Shown here: one piece after another, positions 57,506 to 63,688 of the stretch
How positions within the stretch are numbered: the first letter of the stretch is position 1
Layout of the letters: each line of letters opens with the position of its first letter
Source: a virus
Virus record (IMG/VR): IMGVR_UViG_3300036785_000484
Span: 1-63,688 of that record
DNA length: 63,688 nt
Strand: one strand, 5' to 3'
The notes under the pieces: generated by a model
Databases searched by the model: none
What the model saw: the letters and a program-made list of their open reading frames with translations, nothing else
What the model was told of the DNA's origin: nothing
Made by a program: the position numbers and the translations under genes

Positions 57506-58036
57506 CTATCCATGTCGGCGCACCCGCTCGGCGGTGTGGACCCGGCCGGGGGCGGCTTCGGGCCGGGCCAGGTGAACCACCCGGCCCGCCCGAGTCTGCT
57601 CCGCCTTGGCCCTCAGGGACGCCAGCAACACGTCCTCCTCCGAAGCCTTCACGTCCTCGGTCTGCTCCGCGTCGAGCCAGTCCCAGTCGGTCTCCGCCAC
57701 CAGCCAGCGCTCGACCTGATCCGACCACTCCGACTCCGCCGTGACCCAGTCAGCCACGTCCTGCTCGAAGTCCGCCCCGAGCCAGGTGTCCATCGGGTCG
57801 GCGGTGCGCTCAGCGAACGCGGTCAGCGCCCCGGACGCCCGGACCGAGCTACCCCGACGCCGCTCCGACCGGACGAACTCCATCGTTCGGGTCAGGCGCT
57901 CGTTGGTGGACGACGAGCACTGCGTGTTCTGGCAGCACTCCGACGAATGCACGCCGCCGTTCGTCCAGTAGCCGTCGTCGCCGCACGGGAAGCACCCGGC
58001 GGGGCAGCACAGGTCGTTCGGGTTGCTGTAGCTCAT
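57506..58036 (-). CDS. Hypothetical protein with Cys-rich N terminus
   Basis: A 176-residue protein. The first 45 residues contain seven cysteines (CCPAGCFPC, then ECCQNTQC), likely one or two metal sites. The rest is acidic and helical with four Asp/Trp-rich segments (DTWLGADFEQDVADWVTAES; DQVERWLVAETDWDWLDAEQ). ATG 58036 forms an ATGA overlap with the upstream gene. Function unknown. Confidence 0.65.
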   Translation of the reverse strand: MSYSNPNDLCCPAGCFPCGDDGYWTNGGVHSSECCQNTQCSSSTNERLTRTMEFVRSERRRGSSVRASGALTAFAERTADPMDTWLGADFEQDVADWVTAESEWSDQVERWLVAETDWDWLDAEQTEDVKASEEDVLLASLRAKAEQTRAGRVVHLARPEAAPGRVHTAERVRRHG

Positions 58037-58545
58037 GACGACATCTCCATCGCGCCATAGGTGTTGAACGGCAGATCGCGGATGATCAGCTCCTCCACCC
58101 AGCGGTGCGTGATCACACCGTCGTCGCCGTGGACCTGGTGCGGTCCGTCGTGCGGGAACACCCGCTCGGAGCAGCACAGCCGCTCCGCGAACACCGGGAG
58201 GATGCAGACCATCCCGTCCGGGTGCACCGCGCCGCAGTCCCGGGCGGCGACCTTCGCCCCGTCCTCGAAACCGTCCATGACCGCAGCCCCGGCCAGGGTG
58301 GCGTTCGCCAGGTCCAGGCGGGTCGGGATCGGCTCCTTCACCGACTCCTCGACGTGCCCGAGCGAGGCGAACAGGGTCGCCGTGACACGCGGCGTCCGGG
58401 TGTGCGGGACGACGAGCACACCGTCGTCCTTGGCGTAGGCGGCTGACATGTTGAAGCCCTTGTCGATCAAGGCGTCGCCGATCTCGGTGAAACTTCCGCG
58501 CTTCAGCGTGGTGTTGCAGTAGCGCGCAACGAACTCCTGGTTCAT
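58033..58545 (-). CDS. Hypothetical protein under cassette C
   Basis: A 170-residue protein with no recognised domain; several Cys and His residues lie in the second half (DCGAVHPDGMVC; LCCSERVFPHDGPHQVH). ATG 58545 follows AGGAG by 8 nt. Its promoter and leader are near copies of those before the gene at 17686, so the two may be expressed together under the same signal even though they are 40 kb apart. Confidence 0.7.
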   Translation of the reverse strand: MNQEFVARYCNTTLKRGSFTEIGDALIDKGFNMSAAYAKDDGVLVVPHTRTPRVTATLFASLGHVEESVKEPIPTRLDLANATLAGAAVMDGFEDGAKVAARDCGAVHPDGMVCILPVFAERLCCSERVFPHDGPHQVHGDDGVITHRWVEELIIRDLPFNTYGAMEMSS

Positions 58546-58620
58546 CGCGTATCTCCTCGGGTGGTCCGGGCTGGCCTGGTGCCAACCGCTGAACTGAATA
58601 TAGCAGCGCAGTAGCAATTA
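58546..58620 (-). promoter_or_regulatory. Promoter cassette C with leader
   Basis: On the minus strand TAATTGCTACTGCGCTGCTA followed by TAT (58597-58620) matches cassette A at 21 of 23 positions. The following leader (GGCACCAGGCCAG, ACCACCC, GAGGAGATACGCG) matches the leader of cassette B up to the start codon. Confidence 0.7.
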
Positions 58621-58631
58621 TGTCCAACCGG

Positions 58632-58805
58632 TTAGCTGACAACCGATGGACCAGTTAACTCGGGCACCAGCAGCAGGGCCCGGGACAGCTCCTTGGCCCC
58701 TGGATTGATCTGACGGTGCGGCCAGATCATCGTCGCGCAGTCCCAGCAGACCGATTGAAGACCCGAGAAGTTCTGGCAGATCGCGCAGGTTCGCATCATC
58801 GTCAT
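58632..58805 (-). CDS. Small zinc-ribbon protein
   Basis: A 57-residue protein with Cys-x2-Cys (CAICQNFSG) and Cys-x2-Cys (CWDCATMIW) near the N terminus, then a helix. ATG 58805 is preferred over longer readings. It probably binds nucleic acid or protein through one zinc ribbon. It ends just before cassette C. Confidence 0.65.
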   Translation of the reverse strand: MTMMRTCAICQNFSGLQSVCWDCATMIWPHRQINPGAKELSRALLLVPELTGPSVVS

Positions 58806-58810
58806 GTCCT

Positions 58811-59023
58811 TCAGTCGTCGTCCCACTGAGCGCCGGGTATCGGCACGGTGTACTCCCCACACTCGGGGCACGTCGGTTCGTCGGTCAGCGCTGCGCACAG
58901 CACACACTCACGGGGCCCGTCCTGGGGCTCAGGCTCGTTCTCCGGGCCGAACCGGGCCGGGTTGGTGTGCCAGGACTGAAGCGGCTTAGGGATGCGCTCA
59001 GGGACGAAATCACGCGACGGCAT
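58811..59023 (-). CDS. Small zinc-ribbon protein
   Basis: A 70-residue protein with a basic N terminus and C-terminal zinc ribbon (CVLCAALTDEPTCPECGEYT). ATG 59023 shares one base with the upstream stop. Unknown partner. Confidence 0.65.
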   Translation of the reverse strand: MPSRDFVPERIPKPLQSWHTNPARFGPENEPEPQDGPRECVLCAALTDEPTCPECGEYTVPIPGAQWDDD

Positions 59024-59160
59024 CAGGACGCCATCGTCACCGGGTACCAGCACGGCCCGACCCCACGCTTGTGGTACGGCCACTTGTCGTGCGCGCAGGC
59101 GCAGACCCCCCGGGTGGTGGACTCCCGGTACTCCGTGCACGCGCACGTCTTCGGCTTCAT
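59023..59160 (-). CDS. Small cysteine-rich protein
   Basis: A 45-residue protein with five cysteines and a histidine pair (CACTEY, CACAHDKWPYH, CWYP), probably one zinc site. ATG 59160 makes an ATGA overlap with the upstream gene. Confidence 0.6.
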   Translation of the reverse strand: MKPKTCACTEYRESTTRGVCACAHDKWPYHKRGVGPCWYPVTMAS

Positions 59161-59525
59161 TGCAGGTCCAGCTCCGGCTGCGCGGGCTCGGGCAGTCCCG
59201 GCCCGGGCGGGTGCTGCTTCCGGTAGGCGCGGGCCACCTCGATATCGGCCCGCTCCACCGCCAGCCGCGCGTCCGCGAGATACGGGATCTCGTAGTCGTG
59301 GTGATCTGACCGGACCGCGATCCGGGCCGCCCGCTCCGCCGCCTGCTGCGAGGCCCCCGCCGCCAGCGCCGCCGCCAACGCCACCCGTACCGGATGCGCC
59401 GGGGAGAACCGCATCGGACGCCGGGACTCCTGGCCCTTCCCCGGCCAGGTGGTGCCCAGACACACCGCACCCGGGGCCGACCCGCAGTGCAGGCAGCGGA
59501 CATCCAGCGCCGGGTTCGTACTCAC
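59157..59525 (-). CDS. Zinc-finger protein (CxxCGxxPGxxC type)
   Basis: A 122-residue protein with N-terminal VRCLHCGSAPGAVCLG followed by FSPAHPVR, a zinc-site pattern recurrent in actinophage proteins (C-x2-CGA-x-PG-x2-C, then H-x2-R). The rest is an Ala-rich helix. Possibly DNA binding. ATGA overlap with the replication gene upstream. Confidence 0.7.
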   Translation of the reverse strand: MSTNPALDVRCLHCGSAPGAVCLGTTWPGKGQESRRPMRFSPAHPVRVALAAALAAGASQQAAERAARIAVRSDHHDYEIPYLADARLAVERADIEVARAYRKQHPPGPGLPEPAQPELDLQ

Positions 59526-60136
59526 ACCCGGATACCCAGCTTGGCTAGGCCGGACAGGACGTAATGCTTCGCGCAGAACTGGGCGAACGTGGACGGTTTA
59601 TCGCAGGACGGGTCGGCGCACTCCGCACCCGGCGGATGCTCCACCGGGCACACCACCGGGGGCACCTCCGCGTACCCGGACCGGACCCGCTGCCAGTACG
59701 CGGCCAGCCGCTGATCCGACGACCAATCCTCCGGGTACTCCGGGTCGGGCACCGACTTATCGACGTAGCCGTACCGGTCCCGACGCTGCCCGGCGGAGTC
59801 CACGTACCCGCCGCCGAACGCCAACTGCTGCGCCGGGGGCCGACCACCCAGATCGGACCAGGCGTCCTCCCGGGTATTTGGGTCCGACCGCTCGTACGCG
59901 TCCCGACGGAACCGCTGGATGATTAAGCCCAGATCGGCGGGCTGAACCAGTCGCTCCCGGGGCCGCTTGCACAGCTCGTGCGCCGCCGCCACTAGGTCAT
60001 CCCCGGTCCAGCCCAGATAACCGTCGTAATACTTTGACCAAGCAGCCATCGTCGCCTCGTTCGGCTCCGGTGTCTTATCGGGCGCGTTGGCAGCGAGCAT
60101 CGCGAGCGCGTCCCCAATGTCGATTCGAGTAATCAT
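59522..60136 (-). CDS. Replication accessory protein (putative helicase loader)
   Basis: A 204-residue protein beginning with a helical domain (IDIGDALAMLAANAPDKTPE, AAWSKYYDGYLGWTGDDLVA, then RERLVQPADLGLI). That pattern is common in phage replisome proteins annotated as helicase loaders or DnaA-like accessory factors. The C terminus carries Cys/His residues (ECADPSCDKPSTFAQFCAKH) that may bind zinc. Coupled by ATGA overlap to the replication initiator candidate. Confidence 0.6.
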   Translation of the reverse strand: MITRIDIGDALAMLAANAPDKTPEPNEATMAAWSKYYDGYLGWTGDDLVAAAHELCKRPRERLVQPADLGLIIQRFRRDAYERSDPNTREDAWSDLGGRPPAQQLAFGGGYVDSAGQRRDRYGYVDKSVPDPEYPEDWSSDQRLAAYWQRVRSGYAEVPPVVCPVEHPPGAECADPSCDKPSTFAQFCAKHYVLSGLAKLGIRV

Positions 60137-60987
60137 GTCAGCCCTTTCGGTTGACCGGGCTGACGACCCATTGCCATCCAGCCCAGCGTTTTCTCCTCGG
60201 CCCGGCTCAGCCGGTGTCCGTTCCTGGTCGCCCCAGCGCGACGTTTCATCAGCTCGGTGTACATGTGCGGCAGCTGACCGGGATAGACATCCGTGGTACC
60301 GGCCCACTCGCTCAGCACCGAGGACACGTCGTCGGGCGTCGCCCCGTCGTTGATCAGAATCTGGGTGTGCGCGTACAGCCCATCCCGGGTCCGTCGGGTC
60401 CGGAGCTGAGTTTTCGGCACCGCCTCGTGGACCAGTTTTCGGGCGTCATCGGAGACCCGGATTTGGTCGATGCCCTCGGGGCTTAGTGACGTACCCCTGT
60501 TAGTAACAACCAAGCCTGGAGAAGGAGAGTTCGTAGGTGGTTCTTTTAAAGAAAGAACATCCTTACCTGCCTGTGGAATAACCGTCTCAGTAACGGTTTC
60601 AGTAACGGTCTCCGTTACGTTATCCGTAACGTTACTGCCCTGATTGGCCAGCTCAGCCTGCCTGGCTCTCCACCTGGCCTGGCGCTCGGCGTTCATCCGC
60701 CGGGCATGGGCAGCCGACCTGTGCTGATCCCTGCTGGTCTGGGTCTCCTCGAACTCGGGGATGCTCCACCCGGTGAGGGTCGCGACGAACAGTTCCGCCT
60801 TCACGAGATCCGGGAGCACGGCCCGGTCGAAATGGGGAATCAGCGGGAGGTCATCGGTCTCGATCATGCCGTCGGTGCGATTCGCGACCGACCACATCAA
60901 GGCGCTGACGAACGATTGGAAATGAGCGGGTGATTTGTGGACCCGTCGGTCATTCAGCCATCGGTCAGGCAATCGCGTGTCGGTCAT
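60133..60987 (-). CDS. Replication initiator-like protein
   Basis: A 284-residue protein with an N-terminal winged-helix-like domain (RLPDRWLNDRRVHKSPAHFQ, WSVANRTDGMIETDDLPLIP), a charged linker, a VTETVTET repeat at about 117-135, and a C-terminal helical domain (GLYAHTQILINDGATPDDVS). This layout matches phage replisome organisers that bind origin repeats and recruit helicase. ATG 60987 is favoured over an upstream start that adds hydrophobic residues. The repeat inside the gene may be the origin itself. Confidence 0.7.
   Translation of the reverse strand: MTDTRLPDRWLNDRRVHKSPAHFQSFVSALMWSVANRTDGMIETDDLPLIPHFDRAVLPDLVKAELFVATLTGWSIPEFEETQTSRDQHRSAAHARRMNAERQARWRARQAELANQGSNVTDNVTETVTETVTETVIPQAGKDVLSLKEPPTNSPSPGLVVTNRGTSLSPEGIDQIRVSDDARKLVHEAVPKTQLRTRRTRDGLYAHTQILINDGATPDDVSSVLSEWAGTTDVYPGQLPHMYTELMKRRAGATRNGHRLSRAEEKTLGWMAMGRQPGQPKGLT
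60541..60640 (-). other. Candidate replication origin (iterons plus AT-rich block)
   Basis: Within the replication gene, about 48 bp are made of 12 bp units: CAGTAACGGTTT, CAGTAACGGTCT, CCGTTACGTTAT, CCGTAACGTTAC (plus strand, 60588-60635), with copies in both orientations of GTAACG. An unusually AT-rich segment (TTCTTTTAAAGAAAG, 60541-60555) lies 30 bp away. Iterons plus an AT-rich block inside the initiator gene is the plan of the lambda O origin. Confidence 0.5.
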
Positions 60988-61242
60988 CGGGTATTCACCC
61001 AAGCCGAGAATCACGCGAGCTAAGATCCACAACGTCAGCTCCCATTCGCATTAGCTGGCCGGTCCCGGGCGGGCTCACATCCCGCGCCGGGGCGCTTAAT
61101 CTTCGGGGAACCTGGGGGACTTTAGACCCTCTCACGGCGGATGGGAACTGCCCTGATCCGGTCGGCCGAAACTGGGGATAAACCTGGGGATTGTGTTCTG
61201 GGGACACGCCTTTGAATGTGTTTCGGTTCGGTCCCATCGCGC

Positions 61243-61271
61243 GATATCCTGTCCCTTGCAATCCCTGTCAA
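61243..61271 (-). promoter_or_regulatory. Sigma70-type promoter for replication genes
   Basis: On the minus strand a perfect TTGACA (61266-61271) is followed after 17 bp by GATATC (61243-61248), a moderate -10. It points towards the leftward replication genes and lies just after a terminator-like hairpin, which supports its role as their promoter. Confidence 0.65.
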
Positions 61272-61273
61272 CG

Positions 61274-61318
61274 ATTCAGCCCCGGCCCTGGTATTCGCTC
61301 CCAGGACCGGGGCTGAAT
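61274..61318. terminator. Strong hairpin between recombination and replication genes
   Basis: ATTCAGCCCCGG and its complement form a 12-pair stem that continues, after one unpaired base on each side, with CCTGG/CCAGG; the loop is about 10 nt. There is no T-run. It is placed to end transcription of the leftward recombination genes. Confidence 0.7.
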
Positions 61319-61367
61319 CAACTACCTGCCTAGCCGGTAGCCAGCTACTCCCTCAGATGTTTGCTGC

Positions 61368-62411
61368 CTAGTCACCCGGCGCGCCCTGCTGCGGCTCCGG
61401 GATGGTCTCGGGGCCAGGCGGTTCGGGTGTCGTGTAGTGGCCGATGATCTCGTCGGCTTCCGACGATGTGAGTTTATGCAGATCCGGCAGCCGCTTCTCG
61501 CGCTGCAAGAACAGGGTGATGTCCTCCAAAAGCCCGGCAGCAGAAAGCCCTTGGCCTTTGCCGAGCGCCCGGATACGGGTCAACTGCTCGTCGGTGGCGA
61601 GCTCGCAGTCCGGGTCGACCACCATGACCCCGGTAGGAGGAGACTCCCCGGTCGGCTGGGGCGCGAGAGGAGTCGCCTCGACCGGGGAGTCATTCGGGTC
61701 CACGTCGGCGGTCGCCTTGGACGCCTCCTCGGCGATCTCACGGAGCCGCGCGGTGCCGCGCACCCCCTCCCGCACCACTCTTTGCACGGTGACGTTCTGC
61801 AGCTGCAGCTCCTCCACGCTGTACGCCATCCCGAGTAGCACATCCGGGTATTGGATGCGGCACACTTCGGCGGTCGCTTTCGCGCGCAGCATCTCGGTCG
61901 GGTTGGTCTGGTACCGCTCGTTGGTGGTGTAACCGGCCTGCCGGGCGCGTTCCATCGTCCACTCCGACGACGCCCAATGCCCGTCCCGTAAACCCCGCCA
62001 GATGACCGACTCGTCGGAGGCGGACACCTCCTCGATCTTGAACCCGGCCCGGAGTACCTGAGCGGCCATCGTGCGCGCGTACACGGCGGGCTTCCCGTGT
62101 ACCACGAACACGTTCTGCGCTGACGCCATCGCGGACAGCCCGATCTCGCTCCCGTACAGCACAGCAGCCGCGAGGTTGTAGGTGGCGGTCTCCCCCAGCG
62201 GGTCGGTGCAACCCCGGGGCTTGTGACCCTGCTGGAAATGCTCCGGCACCATCGTCGTCTTGCTCATCGCCAGCGCCCACCGGTACGCCTTGTCCAGCGC
62301 GGCCACTTCCGCTTCGAGGCGCTGCAGCGCTCCGGTGGTGGGTTCGGTGATCTCCGAGACCGACGGCAGCTGCTGCTGCTCGACGGTTTCGATCTCCCTG
62401 TTTTCGCTCAT
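61368..62411 (-). CDS. RecT-like ssDNA annealing protein
   Basis: A 347-residue protein with a RecT-type core at about 40-235: ALAMSKTTMVPEHFQ, LGETATYNLAAAVLYGSEIG, LSAMASAQNVFVVHGKPAVY, RTMAAQVLRAGF, and NPTEMLRAKATAEVCRIQYP. These match single-strand annealing proteins of the RecT family. The acidic C-terminal third probably binds partners. It works with the exonuclease encoded just upstream in recombination or repair of replicating phage DNA. Confidence 0.88.
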   Translation of the reverse strand: MSENREIETVEQQQLPSVSEITEPTTGALQRLEAEVAALDKAYRWALAMSKTTMVPEHFQQGHKPRGCTDPLGETATYNLAAAVLYGSEIGLSAMASAQNVFVVHGKPAVYARTMAAQVLRAGFKIEEVSASDESVIWRGLRDGHWASSEWTMERARQAGYTTNERYQTNPTEMLRAKATAEVCRIQYPDVLLGMAYSVEELQLQNVTVQRVVREGVRGTARLREIAEEASKATADVDPNDSPVEATPLAPQPTGESPPTGVMVVDPDCELATDEQLTRIRALGKGQGLSAAGLLEDITLFLQREKRLPDLHKLTSSEADEIIGHYTTPEPPGPETIPEPQQGAPGD

Positions 62412-62433
62412 GTCGTTGTCACCTTCCGTTCCG

Positions 62434-62457
62434 AGACCGGTCCAAAAATGCCGGTCT
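62434..62457 (-). promoter_or_regulatory. Leader hairpin before recT-like gene
   Basis: AGACCGG / CCGGTCT form a perfect seven-pair stem with a 10 nt A-rich loop, 23 bp before the annealing-protein ATG. A 15-codon ORF on the same strand overlaps it. It may set the relative expression of exonuclease and annealing protein. Confidence 0.35.
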
Positions 62458-62529
62458 GCGTTCCATGAAGCGACGGGTCCGAGCGGGCCAAGCTGAGGCC
62501 GAACTGTACTCCTGCCCGTCGCCGATTCG

Positions 62530-63453
62530 TCACCTCGCTGTTAACTGGGATGGGTCCATTTTCGCCACCAGGGAGACCCCGCCCCGGAAGTGCGGCTGCC
62601 GGGCCGCGACCCGCTCCCCGTTGCACTCAATAAACTGCGCGCTACCCGCCTCCGACAGGATCTTCGACTTCAGCCCGACCAGCACCGCGTCCGCCGACTT
62701 GCACTCCGTGAGCGCGGTCAGATAATCCGACGCCAACGCCTCCGGGATCTCCACCGACGTGCCCGGCTCGATATCCGGGTGCAACTGTCGGAGGGTGGTG
62801 TACGTGGACACCGAGTCATCCAAATCGGGTGGCTGATCGTCGGCGAGGGACTTCCAGAACCGGCGGCACACCGCCAGCATCCACTCCCCGACCTTCTCAT
62901 CGAAGCTGACCGGATATGTGTGATGCGCGAAGTACGGGCCCATCAGCACCAGGTCGGCAGGCCAGTTCGTCATCCCGCAGAACAGCTGCTCCGCCTGCAC
63001 CTGCAGCGCGTAATCGGCTGGGCAGTCGCCGTCCAAATTCGGGTCGCCCCACTCGCCGAGATCCCTCGCGGTTTTCAACTCGATCACTTTCCGGGCCCGG
63101 CCCCGGCAGGCCCGACGGTCCGGGGTCGCCACCGTCGGGAACCCGAACTCCTCACTGACGTACTGCACCTCACCCGGGCTGAGTTTCCAGCCGGGGTGCT
63201 CCAGCTTCCACAGCTCCGCCAACGCCGACTCGAACGCGTGCCCGACCCGGAACCGGTCCGCATCAGGCTCCGGCCCAATCCGACCGGCCATCCTCATCCA
63301 GACGGTGTACGCCGAATGGAACCGAGACACCCCGCAGATCGACGCGACCTTGCTCGGCGAGATCATCGCCAGATGTTGAGGGGTGCCGGGCTCGATGAAC
63401 CCCCGACGGGTCGGGAATACCGGAGTGACCTCAAACATGCCTAACTGATCCAT
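62530..63453 (-). CDS. YqaJ/RecE-like exonuclease
   Basis: A 307-residue PD-(D/E)xK nuclease of the YqaJ/lambda-exo type. ISPSKVASICGVSRFHSAY and FRVGHAFESALAELW form the N-terminal part with the conserved GHAFE Glu. ATPDRR supplies the Asp, and KVIELKTAR the E-x-K motif, followed by ADYALQVQAEQLF, the QxQ-type motif IV. It resects double-strand ends so the RecT-like protein can load. ATG 63453. Confidence 0.88.
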   Translation of the reverse strand: MDQLGMFEVTPVFPTRRGFIEPGTPQHLAMISPSKVASICGVSRFHSAYTVWMRMAGRIGPEPDADRFRVGHAFESALAELWKLEHPGWKLSPGEVQYVSEEFGFPTVATPDRRACRGRARKVIELKTARDLGEWGDPNLDGDCPADYALQVQAEQLFCGMTNWPADLVLMGPYFAHHTYPVSFDEKVGEWMLAVCRRFWKSLADDQPPDLDDSVSTYTTLRQLHPDIEPGTSVEIPEALASDYLTALTECKSADAVLVGLKSKILSEAGSAQFIECNGERVAARQPHFRGGVSLVAKMDPSQLTAR

Positions 63454-63536
63454 CCGGCCCTCCTGCTCGTCGGCCTTTTGCCGCCTACGATCTGGACCTT
63501 AAACCAGGGTTGTGACAAGTCTCGGTAGGGACTCGG

Positions 63537-63688
63537 CTACGCACCGGCATTGAGCCACGGGTTCTCCTCGGCGTCGAATTGGAGATTCTCGATCCGTGCC
63601 TGCTGGTGACGGGCTCGGTGGTCCTTTGCTACCGACAGACGCTCAAACTCCAGTCGGTCGAGGTAGTATCGGCCCGCCGGAGTTTGAG
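63537..63688 (-). CDS. Partial hypothetical gene at window edge
   Basis: The C-terminal 50 codons of a leftward gene whose start lies beyond the window. The visible part is helical and charged (RLEFERLSVAKDHRARHQQA, then NLQFDAEENPWLN) and ends in TAG at 63537-63539. Coding is supported by the open frame to the edge and gene-like spacing to the exonuclease. Function unknown. Confidence 0.6.
   Translation of the reverse strand, partial: QTPAGRYYLDRLEFERLSVAKDHRARHQQARIENLQFDAEENPWLNAGA

Larger units (their letters stand above)
60988..61367. other. Non-coding control region before replication genes
   Basis: No convincing gene is visible in these 380 bp. A leftward ORF of 88 codons (60995-61261) is Arg/Gly/Pro-rich and lacks a ribosome binding site. 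The region carries the leftward promoter at 61243-61271 and the hairpin at 61274-61318, and gives a long untranslated leader of about 250 nt before the replication genes. Confidence 0.6.

Noticed and set aside
60995-61261. Leftward ORF of 88 codons between replication and recombination genes
   Set aside because: It would contain the -10 region of a good promoter, is rich in Arg/Pro/Gly and lacks a ribosome binding site; it is better read as a leader region.

Overview
The window is most of the genome of a tailed, siphovirus-type actinobacteriophage, or one representation of it. The sequence is GC-rich, uses many GTG starts and packs genes with 1-8 bp overlaps. It holds a full HK97-like head module and a long-tail module with a tape measure gene of about 4 kb. 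The lysis enzyme ends in a LysB-type esterase, which points to a mycolic-acid host such as Mycobacterium, Gordonia, Rhodococcus, Nocardia or Tsukamurella. I see no integrase and no convincing immunity repressor, so temperate growth is not supported here. The right edge cuts through a leftward gene, so the window is not a complete linear gene set.

Layout. Positions 1-1143 carry no convincing gene but hold direct and inverted repeats. Positions 1144-9076 are a rightward run of about 26 small genes, many with zinc-ribbon cysteines, plus a DUF1643 protein, a nucleoside deoxyribosyltransferase-like protein and a fused methyltransferase-glycosyltransferase. A tRNA-like fold follows. Positions 9266-15018 hold the small and large terminase subunits, a membrane protein, the portal and a prohead protease with an unusual C-terminal extension. 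Positions 15047-19264 are an accessory island set between protease and major capsid gene: a leaderless hypothetical gene, a leftward ParB-like protein and glycosyltransferase, small rightward genes, and a leftward methyltransferase.

Positions 19465-20931 encode the major capsid protein, followed by a terminator and a leftward virion-like gene. Positions 21734-45557 hold head-tail connectors, tail terminator, tail tube, two tail chaperone ORFs, a tape measure protein with two peptidoglycan hydrolase domains, minor tail proteins (interrupted by a NUMOD4-HNH gene) and a fibre of 2168 residues. Positions 45554-50205 are a leftward tail-fibre cassette. Positions 50289-53959 form the lysis region: one polypeptide joining LysA-type domains to a LysB esterase, another NUMOD4-HNH gene, a leftward secreted protein and a likely holin. 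After small regulators and an HNH protein (53956-55088), everything runs leftward: cysteine-rich small proteins, two replication proteins (one with an iteron-like repeat inside its gene), a RecT-like annealing protein and a YqaJ/RecE-like exonuclease.

Two themes deserve attention. First, predicted glycosyl- and methyl-transfer enzymes plus a ParB-like protein occur at 7000-8316 and 15384-19264, which suggests modification of the virion or of DNA. Second, isolated genes are served by repeated control elements: a TAATTG-TAGCGCGCT promoter cassette at three loci, and a set of genes whose start codon lies only 7-9 nt after a -10-like hexamer, as in leaderless transcripts.
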